A DNA stretch of 64,000 bases from Phlegmacium glaucopus (lineage: Eukaryota; Basidiomycota; Agaricomycetes; Agaricales; Cortinariaceae): NCBI GenBank assembly GCA_015039465.1, contig MU129987.1, positions 1 through 64,000 of the forward strand, given 5' to 3'. Shown here in pieces: positions 1-11,286 of this stretch (position 1 is the first letter of the stretch; the number at the start of each line of letters is the position of its first letter). Made by a program: the position numbers and the translations under genes. The notes below the pieces were generated by a model. It saw nothing but the letters and a program-made list of their open reading frames with translations, made no database searches and was not told the DNA's origin.

Positions 1-549
1 ATTTACTTACCGTGGTTGAACAATGTTCAACAGCATCTTGACTTTATTTCATTTCTATTGACTTGATTTTATTTACTTACCGGGGTTGAACATTGACTTA
101 AATTTATTTACTTACCGCGGTTGAACATTGTTCAACCGCGAGTTGACTTTATTTCATTTCTATTGATTTTATTTTATTTACTTACCACAGTTGAACATTG
201 TTCAACCACGAGTTGACTTTATTTCATTTCTATTGATTTGATTTTATTTACTTACCACAGTTGAACATTGTTCAACCACCAGTTGACTTTATTTCATATC
301 TATTGACTTGATTTTATTTACTTACCGTGGTTGAACATTGTTCAACAGCATCTTGACTTTATTTCATTCATTTACTTATCGCGGTTGAACAATGTTCAAC
401 GGCGTGTTGACTTTAATTCATTTCTATTGACTTGATTTTATTTACTTACCGTGGTTGAACAATCTTCAACCGCGAGTTGACTTTATTTCATTTCTATTGA
501 CTTGAATTTATTTACTTACCGCGGTTGAACATTGTTCAACCGCGGTAAG
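1..549. repeat. 70-bp tandem satellite with palindromic core
   Basis: About eight units with a 70-bp period; the shared word ATTTACTTACC starts at 1, 71, 106, 176, 246, 316, 370, 440 and 510. Two units are shortened (35 and 54 bp). Each unit holds an inverted repeat of the form GGTTGAACAATGTTCAACC, followed by a T-rich arm. The array runs off the left edge of the window, so its full size is unknown. No coding potential is seen. Confidence 0.9.
515..549. repeat. Perfect palindrome closing the satellite array
   Basis: The last unit ends in two perfect 17-bp arms (CTTACCGCGGTTGAACA and its reverse complement) around a single central T. The other units carry decayed forms of the same hairpin, mostly with CG changed to CA or TG. 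Confidence 0.85.
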
Positions 550-585
550 TATTCATTAGCCATTGAATATATTGAATATATTATT

Positions 586-839
586 ATTCAATTTCTACAC
601 TGCTCAAGCCCAATGATTTTGTATTACGTAATTAAATTTGCATCCCTGACCTTGCTATTTCGTAACCTTACCTTGGCCTAAACCAAACCCAACATACCAA
701 AAACCCCCTAGAATTCAATTTCTACAGTGCTCAAGCCCAATGATTTTGTATTATGTAATTAAATTTGCATCCCTGACCTTCCTATTTCGTAACCTTACCT
801 TGGCCTAAACCAAACCCAACATACCAAAAACCCCCTAGA
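586..839. repeat. 127-bp direct tandem duplication
   Basis: Two head-to-tail copies (586-712 and 713-839) differ at only a few positions. They sit directly beside the truncated C-terminal end of the hAT remnant at 835-2400, so the duplication marks the breakpoint or non-coding flank of that element. Confidence 0.85.
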
Positions 840-2400
840 ATGCCCTCCTCCCTGAAACCTCTTCAAGAAAGATTGCCTTGAATTCTTTTGCACAACCTTT
901 CCATTGAACTATTGACACCCTATGCCCATGAAATATTTTCTTTTCTGCAACTTCCAGAAGGTACCGTACAACAGTCTTAAAAGTTGAGACATGACAGATA
1001 CCTTCTATACCTCCTGTCAATGAAGAATCCTTTTGGAAAAGATCAGATTTGAGACCAGGATTTAAATATGCCCCACATAAATATAGGTCTGCGCTAGTTG
1101 CGAGGTTTCCATCCCCGACAATCTGGCTATGACGTGAGTTAAGAATGCCAAGGACTTGCTCTTGTACGTTTTCAGGAAATTCAAAAAGTGGATCAAGAAG
1201 CATCTCCTTGATTGACCACATCATTGCATGCCAGAATATGTAAATGTCTCCAACTGTTGCTTCATTGGCTTCGAGGCATGTCAATGCCTTTAAGGCGGGC
1301 AGACCTAACTTGATAAGTTGTGCAAGAGCAAACTCAAACTCAAAGCTTGATCGGGAGGCTTCTCGAAAATACGTGGTGAAGTCCTAAAAATCAGGATTAA
1401 ATCAGGATCAATTTCAAGTTGTTTATTATAACGAAAATAAATTTGCAAACTTACACCTAAATCAAAATGGCCATGCTCAACAACCTTTTTGATTCTTGAT
1501 GGTATGTTTAATTGCAAAGACCATGCTGCAATGATAATTGTCCCAAAGCGAGTCTTTCCAATAGAAACTAGTCCCTTTCCTATTCCACATAACACATGTG
1601 CAATTTTTAGTTCAGCTTCTCCAAGATGTGATTTGTGGAATTTTGTGATAACGCCATGCATGATGTGTAGGTTTATTGAAGTATGGAAGTTTGTCAATGT
1701 CTTTAATGGTGTTGCTGATGAAATGGACAATATCGGGTGGATTAAAAATAGTAGGGATTTCTTGGACCAATAATTCAGGATGAAGTGGAGTATTTCCTGT
1801 GCTATCACTCACAATAGCACATATCCGTGAGCGACCTACTCAGTCAATAACCTATGTGAGATCTAATCAGTTTCTATAATCCGTATTATCTCCATGACAG
1901 ACCTCAAGAACAAATGACTTAATCCAGACACCAGCGTGAGATTCCAATGTTGCTTCCCTAACCTCCATCAGATACGCCTTTCTCTCAACCGTTGACATGT
2001 GAAGTGTCCAAAATGCTTCCCATCCTTTTGTTGTCCCTCCATCACATGAAACTGTGATATTCTCTTGGGTCTCCAGGTAAGCAACTTGTAGTGCTTGAAT
2101 TTCTTCAGCCTGGCCAATGGTATGAACTTCTCCTAATTTAGAACGTGATGCTGGCATGTAAGAGGGGTCTACTGCACTAAACAACCCTTTCCACATGTCG
2201 AGATCTGACACATGTGTTGGAATCCCAGTGACACAAAACAACTTGACAATGGCAAGGTCAAGTTTCTGGTGGCGTTCTCTTTTTCTCAGTTTTTTTGCCT
2301 CATCAAAAAATGCTGAAGACTTCTGTGCAATGATGACAATACCTTCATTCCCCCTTCTCTTCTTTACTGCAACTTGCAGTCATTGAGGATCCTATTGGTT
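835..2400 (-). pseudogene. hAT-family transposase remnant (DUF659/RNase H-like)
   Basis: Minus-strand pieces read in order as a fungal hAT transposase. Near 2400-1867 there is a DUF659-like segment with LTVSCDGGTT-type context (seen here as ITVSCDGGTTKG). Near 1810-1390 come the motifs HFISNTIKDIDKLPYF and VSIGKTRFGT. The catalytic-core tail (CLEANEATVGDIYIFW) is at 1284-835. The pieces lie in different frames; some junctions may be introns, others are decay. The C-terminal dimerisation domain is missing because the reading ends at 835, against the 127-bp duplication. The same IxNTIKDI and GKTRFGT motifs recur in the better hAT copy at 45.5-50.5 kb, which supports the assignment. Not functional as it stands. 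Confidence 0.75.
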
Positions 2401-2425
2401 TGCGGTAAGCTTAGATTATTTCAAG

Positions 2426-2878
2426 TTACATACCCATTTTTGGAGCAACTAACACATTTCCACACTCCACAATACAAGACTCACCATGAGAAAGAAAGGG
2501 GACTTCAGATGGGAAAAAATAGTGGGACAGGGCATTCATTGTAAGGATAGAGCATGAGAAAGTGTTGATCTGGTTTCCGGTTGGAAGGTCATGCTTCAAA
2601 AATAGTGTTGCAAATGATAAACCAATCCACCAATCCAAGACCTCGAGGAGCTCCGATGGCGGTAAGTATCCCATTGGATCAATGATTGCAGATGGCATCA
2701 GGATCAACAGGAAGACACGCTCCACCACTTGTGATGCACACCCCAACTGCCATGCATAAAATTGGGATTCCGCCACTCTGCCACCTTGCTGCTGCCTCAC
2801 GGAGGAACACGCAAGGTTTATCATCATTATATGTTGATTGGGAGTATTGGTATGTGTTGATAAGCTTTTGTTATCCAT
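2426..2878 (-). CDS. Unrecognised ORF upstream of the hAT remnant
   Basis: An open frame of 150 codons on the same strand as, and just upstream of, the hAT remnant. The middle (YLPPSELLEVLDWWIG, then NTFSCSILTMNALSHYFFP) has protein-like composition, but I recognise no family. It may be an extra N-terminal exon of the transposase, a captured gene fragment, or a chance frame. No signal peptide or clear membrane segment is visible. Confidence 0.2.
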   Translation of the reverse strand: MDNKSLSTHTNTPNQHIMMINLACSSVRQQQGGRVAESQFYAWQLGCASQVVERVFLLILMPSAIIDPMGYLPPSELLEVLDWWIGLSFATLFLKHDLPTGNQINTFSCSILTMNALSHYFFPSEVPFLSHGESCIVECGNVLVAPKMGM

Positions 2879-2949
2879 GGCTGAATCTTTTGTGTCAGAC
2901 GTTGATAGGACTGAAAATTGAATACCTATGGATTATTCATTTTTCATAA

Positions 2950-3299
2950 TATTATTCTTCAATTGAATCAAAAAGATCAATAAACCAACCATGAATTAAT
3001 CTACAAATTGGTAGTGTAAGGGTCAAAAGTGTTGACTACACTTGTTGATTAAACTGGAAATTGCAAAGTTTTGAATGTTAACTCAGCAGATAACTATGAT
3101 CTGAATTGATCTATTTATCATACTGTAAAATAACACTACAAAAAGTTCAGACTATAACCATACAAAAATCCATAATGGTCTAAATGAACAACTTGCAATC
3201 TAAAGTAACTATCAAGTCTACAACTGTGAAGAAATTTGTCATACAAGTCCTAGGACGATATCAGTAAACATCAATAAAGTTCCTGAAACAGTGAAACAC
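2950..3299. other. AT-rich spacer, no gene seen
   Basis: Both strands are rich in stops. No repeat or motif worth naming was found here. Confidence 0.5.
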
Positions 3300-3532
3300 T
3301 TTGTGACATTTTGTCACATCATGTAACATTTGTAACATTTTTGTGACATTTGTGACATTATGATGTCATGAGACATATGATATCATAAAACAAGGCATGA
3401 TATCATAAAACAAGGCATGACATCAAAAACAAGGCATGATATCATAAAACAAGGCATGACATCAAAAACAACCAAGGCATCACATCAAAAACAAGGCATG
3501 ATATCATAACATAGACATGACATCACAGACTC
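3300..3532. repeat. Short tandem repeats (GTGACATTT; CAAGGCATGAYATCA)
   Basis: A run of GTAACATTT/GTGACATTT words at 3300-3360 is followed by about eight copies of a roughly 20-bp unit, AAGGCATGATATCATAAAAC alternating with AAGGCATGACATCAAAAAC. The unit contains the palindrome TGATATCA. Confidence 0.8.
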
Positions 3533-3689
3533 TTACCTAATTTTGTTTCTCATTTATGTATATAAGTAACTAGAAAGCACCAGTAACATTAGTGAATTTG
3601 CACTCATTCTTTCTTTCCCAAGTTTCACAAACAGTGAATTGGCACAAGTTAGAAAGAACTTACAAGTGGACTTGTCCTACTTCACTCAG

Positions 3690-4110
3690 TTCAAAGAATA
3701 TTAAATCCTAAAGGGACTTGTCTTTGTTCTGTTTAAACAAAGAATATTAAATCCTAAAGGGACTTGTCTTTGGAGTTGGAATATTAAAGCCTTTGTCAGA
3801 GTCTGAGGAGAAATCCTTGTACTATAAAGCTGTCTCACAGTCTGCCTCAGGGACTTTAAATCATTTGTTTTTGGAACTGTTCATAGAATATTAAATCCTA
3901 AAGGGACTTGTCTATGTTCATCCAAATTGGGTTATCATATAAACAAAGAATATTGAACCCCAAAAAGGGAATAATCTTTGTCTATCAAATCACCATCTCA
4001 TATAGTCTGAGAAATTGGACTTTAAACACTGGTCAAATTAGGAAAGAAGAGAGAAAAGAGAAAAGACAAGTTGTGAAAGATAGTCTAAAAAGGATTGGAC
4101 TTTAAACCTG
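3690..4110. repeat. Interspersed GAATATTAAATCCTAAAGGG repeats
   Basis: The phrase GAATATTAAATCCTAAAGGG, followed by ACTTGTCT, occurs three times between about 3695 and 3915, with a diverged fourth copy near 3947. A related GGACTTTAAA word recurs between them. No coding sequence is supported. Confidence 0.7.
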
Positions 4111-4259
4111 TATTTGGAAGTTCTATTCAAGAGTATACTGGTTATACTTTCAAGGAAACCCCAACTTGCTTAATACAGAAATTTGTTATTGGTTGCTGGT
4201 TGTTGGATTTGTTTTGAACATTTCCTTAAACAGTAATCTTAGAAATACAAATTAAATAA

Positions 4260-4857
4260 TCATATCAACGTAATAAACTTGTCATTGAGTATTGCTATCA
4301 TCATGTCCATTGGCGGGTCTGCCAACCACCTTTCGGAGCATAAAATGGCGAGGTCAGTTAAGTGGCCTGCCATTTTTTTGGCCCATGGTAGCTGGGTAAG
4401 CATCACAGTTCCTTCATGCTGCCGTTTTCTTTTTAACCAAGCAACAGCAGGTACCCAAATTGTCTTCATTTCTCTGATGGTGTGAACTGCAGTCCAATAG
4501 TCTAGAACCCATAGTGGTAGTCATGCGTCCGTGGTGTTGATTGGATAGTGAAAAGACTTGATTTCATCACTGCCTTTGTACGTGCATAATCTCTCCTGCA
4601 GTTCTTCAACTTCTGATATCTTTGGCATGTTCAAGGCTTGTAAAAAGGCTATATAATTTGCACCTGTGATAAGACTAGTCATTTTTGAGAAGAGTCTTTC
4701 ATCAGGACGAGATAGGAGGTCGGGAGAATTTTCATTGCTTGGAATGGTGAAATTTGAAAGGTCCACAACATTGAGGCCAGGGCATGGAAGGAGTATTTCT
4801 GCGAAAATGTTAGGGATAGGCATTGAATAGTGTTTTAACAAATAAAATTTGTATCTA
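4260..4857 (-). pseudogene. Ulp1-like (C48 family-associated) protein fragment
   Basis: The frame 4857-4521 followed by 4520-4260 reads through a single TGA. It contains PGLNVVDLSNF, SPDLLSRPDE, FHYPINTTDA, LPLWVLDYWTAVHTIR and SERWLADPPMDMMIAIL. This order of blocks matches, from memory, the N-terminal part of a large protein family found in agaricomycete repeats that ends in an Ulp1-type cysteine protease domain; the catalytic triad itself is not present. The 5' part is cut by the MITE at 4858-5414 and the C-terminus is lost. The TGA lies just after NTTDA, where family members usually have a tryptophan codon. Family naming is from memory only. Confidence 0.45.
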
Positions 4858-5414
4858 TGGTGCGAAACCCCTAAACAACACCACTTTTGTGCAGTGGCCA
4901 AATTGGTGGAGGAATCTTTTTTTTTTTTTGGTCATGTAAAGTCCAGTTTTAAGCAAGAAAATTTGAGTCATATGCAGGAAAAATATCAATTTTCCTCTCA
5001 AAATATACACCAGTATGGGCCATCCTCACAAATAACATATACTTTCCATCAAAAAGCAAGGCAAATATTCATTAATGCCTGGCTGAATGCAAAGGACACC
5101 CAACTGCATGTTCAGGCCTTTAGCCTGAGGAAATACATGTCCCACCGCTGTCTCCCCAAGCCTCAGTGTTGAGATAATCATGATTATATAATATTAATAA
5201 TATTACTATATTTGGGTTATATGACATCATCTGGCCAAATTCAATAGCCAAAATTATATAACTCCGTCAGTTTTGGTCCAAATAAAAATTGCTTTGGACA
5301 ATTTAATCAGATTAACAAAAGCAGCATTTCTACCAAAGGAATAAGGAATCTGACAAAATTTGAACCTTCCAATTCGGTTGCACAAAAGTGGTGTTGTTTA
5401 GGGGTTTCACACCA
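4858..5414. mobile_element. MITE with TA target duplication inside the Ulp1-like remnant
   Basis: The ends are inverted: TGGTGCGAAACCCCTAAACA at 4858 matches the reverse complement at the right end (TGGTGTGAAACCCCTAAACA), and similarity continues for about 50 bp. Both ends abut TA (4856-4857 and 5415-5416), as expected for Tc1/mariner-type target duplication. There is no transposase inside, and the length is 557 bp. Confidence 0.8.
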
Positions 5415-5500
5415 TACAATCCAACTACAATTGAGACTTGATACTAATGCTCAAATTTTTTTTGGTCATCGGTGGGCCTGCCCCCATGCACATGATATAG

Positions 5501-5586
5501 GTAATTTACCTCCAAAATTTTCAACCTTTTCAGGGAGGTAAATTACTGGTAAAAAACTTCACAGTAAAAAACCTGAGGTTTTTTAC
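5501..5586. repeat. Two adjacent hairpins
   Basis: First hairpin: 13-bp arms at 5501-5513 and 5534-5546 (GTAATTTACCTCC). Second hairpin: 11-bp perfect arms at 5564-5574 and 5576-5586 (GTAAAAAACCT) around one base. They lie between the MITE and the GAAGACCTCTGAAAAT repeats. Confidence 0.75.
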
Positions 5587-5709
5587 CCAACTCTAGTGAA
5601 GACCTCTGAAAATCTGAGGTTTACACATGATCTACATGTGATGACCTTTGAAAATCTGGGGTCTGCATGTGGCCTAAATTCAGTGTTTCTAGCTACATAA
5701 GACAGCCAT

Positions 5710-6768
5710 TCTCGACAATCAAGCGATCATCAAAGCGACGAGACTGATCAAACCAGCTGCCAGTCACTACCTCGTGGACAAATTAATCCAAGAAATTGAA
5801 GCTGTTCTTAAAAAGCACAGAGACATCCAGATCACGCTTAGATGGATACCAGGACATGAAGGCATACTAGGGAACGAGCGAGCTGACGAAGAGGCGAAGA
5901 AAGCATGTACGGAGAGACATGGATCAACAGACGACCTACCCAAAATCCTACACAAACCTCTACCTCACAGTAAAGCGGCACTATGACAAGCATATCATGC
6001 GAAGCTACAACTACAAGCCCAGACAGAATGGGCCACCTCACCCAGATTCGACCGATCCAGACACATATTACCAACAGCACCGTCGCCCAAATACTTAAAT
6101 CTGACACGGCCTCTGTCGCGCAAGCACGCATCCACCCTCACTCAACTCAGAACAGCGCACGTACCGCTCACGAAATACCTACATCGCATCGGGACAGCAG
6201 ACTTGCCAATATGCCCTAAATGTCATCAACATGACGAAACTGTGCTGCATTTCCTCCTCCTATGCCCCGGATACCTAGAACACAGGCTTATTATGCAAGC
6301 CTCGCTGGGACCCATAGCACAAGACCTATCAAAACTCCTCAATACGCCGGCAGCACTCAAGCCACTATTCCGTTATATCAAAGCCACTTGAAGACTCATC
6401 CAGCCGAATCCTTAATGCTTTGTCTTCTCCCCCATCTCTCGTTCGCTTGTCACATCAATTGTCCACCTACTAGCACTTGCATCGTCTTTGTCGCCATGTG
6501 TCCTCCTTCGCTGCACCTCTATATTTATATACTATACAGAAATTCTCTAATAATTTACATTACTCACGGCGTACCCACCTCTTACATTCTAACATTACAC
6601 CCACATTGAAGTCCTCTTGAGGGATTTTCACGCAGTTGCCACAGTCACATACATCCTCTCGCCCAGCACTCTAAAGCAGTTTACTCACGTGTACATACTC
6701 TCTAACATATGGTTCGCCACAACGGAGAATAAATAGGATTTAAAAAAAAATTAAAAAATTAAAAAAAA
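5710..6768 (+). mobile_element. 5'-truncated LINE (RNase H tail) with 13-bp target duplication
   Basis: The insertion is flanked by identical 13-bp copies of ATAAGACAGCCAT (5697-5709 and 6769-6781) and ends in an A-rich tail at 6741-6768. Only the 3' end of the retrotransposon is present, so reverse transcription stopped early. The target lies inside the GAAGACCTCTGAAAAT repeat family, whose uninterrupted relative is at 7575-7690. Confidence 0.9.
5711..6391 (+). pseudogene. LINE ORF2 C-terminal remnant: RNase H plus zinc knuckle
   Basis: The frame starts inside an RNase H domain (LDNQAIIKATRLIKP) and runs to the conserved WIPGHEGILGNERADEEAK block. After frame changes it ends with the knuckle CPKCHQHDETVLHFLLLCPGY (CxxC...HxxxxC) near 6203-6290. 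This layout fits the 3' end of Tad/I-type fungal LINEs. The reverse transcriptase and endonuclease are absent because of 5' truncation, and the coding frame is broken at least once near 5985. Not functional. Confidence 0.85.
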
Positions 6769-6781
6769 ATAAGACAGCCAT

Positions 6782-7051
6782 AAAGATGTTGGTGAGTGAT
6801 TGTCAAAGATATTCCCTCATACCAAGGGTAGCCTTTTTCTGTTCATTTTCCTTTCCTTTCTTTTTAGAAGCGTCTGCTTCTTGCTTACTGACAGAGGTAG
6901 CCACCTAAATTGTTTCTCAGATATTTTGTAGCATTTCTGTGTTCCACAGGCTGCTGCTGAACTCAGTGCTTGGAATGAATGTGCTTGTTTTGTGTTTTAC
7001 CTCAAGCTTTATCAGTGAAGCTAAACTTTGATGATGCTCAGTTGTGAGGAA
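6782..7051. other. Spacer, no gene seen
   Basis: Unique-looking AT-rich sequence after the LINE; no open frame of note. Confidence 0.4.
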
Positions 7052-7236
7052 GGTCATGTGAAGACCTCTGAAAATGTCGAGGTTTACATGTGATCTAAGT
7101 CACGTGAAGACCTCTGAAAATGTCAAGGTCTGCATGTGATCTAGGTCACGTGAAGACCTCTGAAAATGTCAAGGTCTGCATGTGATCTGGGTCACGTGAA
7201 GACCTCTGAAAATGTCAAGGTCAACATGTGATCAGA
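7052..7236. repeat. 46-bp tandem repeat, four copies
   Basis: Four head-to-tail copies of a 46-bp unit containing GTCACGTGAAGACCTCTGAA and CTGCATGTGATCT. Each unit carries a CACGTG or CATGTG E-box-like word. Diverged single copies lie at about 5590-5700 and 7575-7670. Confidence 0.85.
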
Positions 7237-8603
7237 TCAGTCACAAGATGTTCTTGAGGTCAATATTTGTCAAGACTTACCATATGTCGCGACATTTCCA
7301 GGTGGATGAGTCATTGTCAGCTTTTAGAAAGATGACTTAAATACCTCTGAAAATTTTGATGTAAATGCAGATTCCATTTTTCCAATGGTAGGGAGCCTCT
7401 TCCTCCTGTATATCATAGATTATAAGTCAGTAGCAGACAGCCTGAGGTTTGTCAGGTGAGCTTTCTGCAGTACAATCAACCTTTTTTTGCCAATTCTCAC
7501 CTGGTTTAATATATATCATGGGACTTACCTGCCTACTCTTGCCTTTGAAGAGGAAGAAAATCGAAAAGAAGATAAGATCATGTGAAGACCTCTGAAAATC
7601 TGAGGTTTACATGTGATCTACATGTGATGACCTCTGAAAATCTGAGGTCTGCATGTGACCTAAATTCAATGTTTCTAGCAGCATAAGACATAACAGAGAA
7701 AAAGGGAAGTGGAAATGGATATCACCTTGATGAAAGATAGCAGTCGTCATCCCCAACCCCAAGTGTCACTCACCTCTGCCTGCTCTGGGTATAGGTGCTC
7801 TGTTTTGCAACTCCATCATGTAAATCGCAACAATGCATTCATATAGTGGGGATAATCATGGGAATCATGGGATGACAGATGATGATGGACAAATGACTTG
7901 ATTTTAATTTTGGCAATGTTGAGATGGGGTCAATGTTGATGTAGGTAGTGGGTAATAAAGATCACTCACATCCCAAATCACATAATGTATTTCCATGTTT
8001 TCCTCTTCTTTCCTTCCTTCCTTCCTCTTCTTTTCCCTTTTCATTGAGGTCATCGGGGTAAAATGTGTGGTTGACAATGCCAAAGTTGACTGCCAGGGGA
8101 GAACAAGAAGATGAATGAGGGAAGGATGAATCAAAGGCAGAAGAAGAAGGTGAAGAAGAAGAAAGGAGGAAAAGGTGAAGGAAAGGTAAGAGGTGTTGTT
8201 CATTCCAAGGTTGTCAGACAAAGACAACGAGCTACTTACATATATGAAGGCTTATGTAATAACCCTAAGCCCTAGTAACTAAACTGGAAAATACAAGTAC
8301 ATATAGGACACATGTTGCTACTAGGGGTCGACTTGCGTCAACATGAAACCTTGCTGGATTTCTAAGCGTTTTGAACTTAGGTCACACATTATCATACTGC
8401 TGAGCGTAGACAATATATATACAACCAAGACACTAAGTAGTTGTAATGTCATTGAAACTTTCGAATACAAGTCTGCTGCGTCTCGATTCAGAATTTGGAA
8501 TCAACCTGCATACCATAAACGATCACTGAGATGTTCTAATGTCATTGAAAGTTATGCATGCCAGTGAGTAGCCATTTGATGCACGACCTCGGATTAGAGA
8601 CAC
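7237..8603. other. Gene-poor stretch with low-complexity purine tract
   Basis: Apart from a diverged pair of GAAGACCTCTGAAAAT units at 7575-7670, this stretch holds an A/G-rich tract (about 8100-8200, GAAGAAGAAGG type) and a CTTCCTT tract (about 8000-8040). Open frames here reflect low complexity, so I call no gene. Confidence 0.5.
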
Positions 8604-9549
8604 TTACCATTTATTTTGCTTTTTCTTCTTCTTAAGTGGTCCTTCAATGATTGACAACTCTCCCTCTGTTGCGGTAGCCTCTTCATCTTCACTGATAGCT
8701 CTCTTCTTCCCGTCTGCTTTCGATAACTCACAGGAGGCGATGTCTTCTTTGGCGAGGACATGTCTTGAGGAGGAAATCGAGGCATTTGTTTCGGTATTGA
8801 CACTGCTGGTGAGGTCAACATTTGATGCAGCCGCGACCGCTGGTAACATTAACATTAATTTTGTAGATGGCGAGGCTGGAACAGATGGATATCAAGACCA
8901 AGACTTGGTTTGAGCGTCATCAATGATGCATAATTATATAAATGTATATAACAACAATTAACAACGAGTACATGAGGAAAGTTCAGGAACATACACGAGT
9001 CCTTGAAGATTTTTGGGCTTTTCTGGATTCGAATCGGTGTGGCAGGGTGGGTTGATTGGTTGATCAATTGATATGCTGACGAATTGATGCAGTCAAAAGT
9101 AACAGGCTGGAAACGGCGAGGCAGGAAGATTCAAGCACCACTGGCGATGGGCAGATCTATTAAATTATGAGGTCAACAATTATATCAGGGGTTTTTTTTT
9201 TCTGGGTACATACTCGAGGTTTGAGTCAAGCGAAATTAAAAATGATGAGGGGGTGATGAAGTCCAAGGCTCTGGCAGTTGTCAAGTATCAAAACCGAAGT
9301 AATGTCTGGGTGCGCATGATTGACGAATATAGGAGGAGCAATCTTTACTAAAGGAAGGAAGCGAAAGACGGCGTGATAGAGTAAAAGCGAGGTTGTGTTT
9401 GCACGTAGCCATGACCGACGCAATTCATCGAGATTAGAGCATACGGCCTGGATGTTGGAATGGTTCAAGTCATGCATATGGTGTAGTTGTGGTCGCACTG
9501 GGAGGAAAGGGATCGGAATTTTGTATTTGAGTGATATCGTAGCTGCCAT
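8604..9549 (-). CDS. Possible small multi-exon gene, function unknown
   Basis: The upstream frame (9549-9226) contains SNLDELRRSWLRAN. Canonical-looking 5' splice sites follow (GTATGT near 9209 and near 8992). The last frame (8855-8604) ends with an acidic stretch and KKRAISEDEEA...PLKKKKKQNKW, like a nuclear localisation signal at a protein C-terminus. I could not join all exons in one frame, so this is either a gene with exons I have missed or a decayed gene. No family is recognised. The protein would be small, probably nuclear by its basic tail, but that is inference. Confidence 0.3.
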
Positions 9550-9896
9550 CGCTCGTTTTGCAGGATGTATGCAGATTTAAGCTGTCGAACGATTTTTTGG
9601 GGGGGTGGAGGAACAATAGGGCAGGGAGAGCAAACAAGTACAAAAGTATGTTATCAACTTTTTGGTGTTTTTAGAGCGTTGAGCCAAGAACAAGATCATA
9701 TTGTATTTGTTTATATTATTTCATGATGGTGCAAAACAACAAATGTGTAATTTAGACCCGGTGGAAACCTTGCTTTACAGCAAGGTAAAGAAGATGTGTA
9801 AAGGTGGCTGTAATGTACCATGGGAAAGAAAAGCAGAGTATGTAATCAAAGGTCACATGGTGACCTTGGACAGTTCTGAGGTCAGCACGTGACATA

Positions 9897-10112
9897 CAGT
9901 AGCTCACAAAACTGTCCCAATGTTGAGCAGCTTTGGACTAATTGATTTATAACATAGTAATTATGTAAGCTATTATTCTGAAATTTAAATATGTTATAGG
10001 GGGACATATCACCTTCATAAAACATTTAAGATCACATGATTCCAATGGAAATTAGTTGAGTAATTGATTAAATAAGATAATATGTCATTGGGACAGTTTT
10101 GTGAGCCTCCAT
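9897..10112 (+). repeat. Left inverted end of the Tc1-like element
   Basis: Outer repeat at 9901-9922 and its inverted inner partner at about 10083-10105 (CATTGGGACAGTTTTGTGAG). The inner copy is followed by CCTCCATTATT rather than TACTG. Confidence 0.9.
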
Positions 10113-10123
10113 TATTCTCTCAA

Positions 10124-11202
10124 CTAGTACTTAGTATGACCTCTTTTTGCTTTAAGAACAGCATCTATCCTCCTTGGCATGCTTTCTATAAGTCTTTGGC
10201 AGGTTTCTGAAGGTATTCCATTCCATTCCTTTGCCACCCTTTCCCATAATTCAAATACTCTTTGAGTGGTGTTGGATAACCATTCATTTGCTTTTTGAGG
10301 TGGGTCCACAAGTGTTCAATGGGGTTTAAGTCAGGGGATTGGGCAGGCCACTTGAGAACTTCAACTTAATTGTCTTCAAACCACTGATTTGCCTTTTTGG
10401 ATGGGTGTTTGGGGTCATTATCTTGCTGAAAAATCCTCTCCCCATCTGGTATTTCCAACATTTCAAAGCTTTCCTCCACTCCATGCTCCAATATCTGACA
10501 GTACTGCTCTGCATTCATAATCCCCTGAACCTCCACAAGTAATCCCACTCCATTCCATCCCATACACCCCCATACCATGAGATTGTTTCCTCCTCCATGC
10601 TTGACAGTTGGTGTGGTGGTCCTATCAGAAAGTGGTTCTCCTCTTGGTTTCCAAGTATACACCCTTCCATCTGACCCAATCCTGTTGATCTTGGTCTCAT
10701 CTGACCACAAGACCCTCTTCCAATTCTCTACTGTCCACTTGGCATGATACTGAGCAAATTTGAGTCGCGCTTTGTGATGGGCCTTTTTGAGAAGAGGTTG
10801 TTTCTATTTAACAACAGAGCAAAAATTGTTTTTCTTGAGAGCTCTCCAGACTGTTTGAGGAGAAACAGGAGAGGGAACAATGTCATTGATTTAATGAGTA
10901 GCCTGAACAGCATCATCAACCTTTCCAGTAGTGACTTGACAAAAAATAGCTTGTTTATCATGAGGGGAGAGCTTGGAAGGTCATCCACCTTTGTTGTTCT
11001 CCTTATCACTATCCACCTCCCTCGTTATCCTTCCAACTGTAGACTTCCCTAGACCAGTTTTAGACTCTATCTGATGAAGGGAATATCCTTCTTGAAGAAG
11101 AGAGATGACAGAAGAGTGTTGAGAGGAGGATATGGACTTCATGAGGTAGTGGAAAGAAAGAAAGATGGTTGAAGTTGATTTCAACATGCCAAATATACAC
11201 AA
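10124..11202 (-). pseudogene. Tc1/mariner DDE transposase, mutated
   Basis: Reading from 11202 down: a helix-turn-helix N-terminus (LLQEGYSLHQIESKTGLGKS, near 11090-11030); the first catalytic Asp in MWSDETKINRIG (near 10710); the second in FQQDNDPKHPSKKAN (near 10400); and [11 protein letters not shown] with the third acidic residue just after. The C-terminal part has SMPRRIDAVLKAKRGHTKY. The frame is broken: an in-frame TAA follows WFEDN near 10366, there is a frameshift near 10285, and at least one more break lies between 10710 and 10980. The family is normally about 340 aa in one exon. Probably inactive, but recent enough that motifs and ends are clear. Confidence 0.9.
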
Positions 11203-11286
11203 ATAAAGTCACCTGACCTTGTTTAATTTTCTCACAATTTATCTACAACAATTCAGCTCATTATATGACAGATGATGATACAATAA

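Noticed and set aside
1..549. Possible CRISPR or telomere array
   Set aside because: 70-bp tandem units without variable spacers; not a TTAGGG-type repeat.
3300..3532. Possible CRISPR-like array (regular short repeats)
   Set aside because: Units are contiguous and diverged, with no unique spacers, in a eukaryotic genome.
7904..8227. Minus-strand 107-aa frame rich in Leu and Ser
   Set aside because: It covers a purine/pyrimidine low-complexity tract; no family, no splice context.
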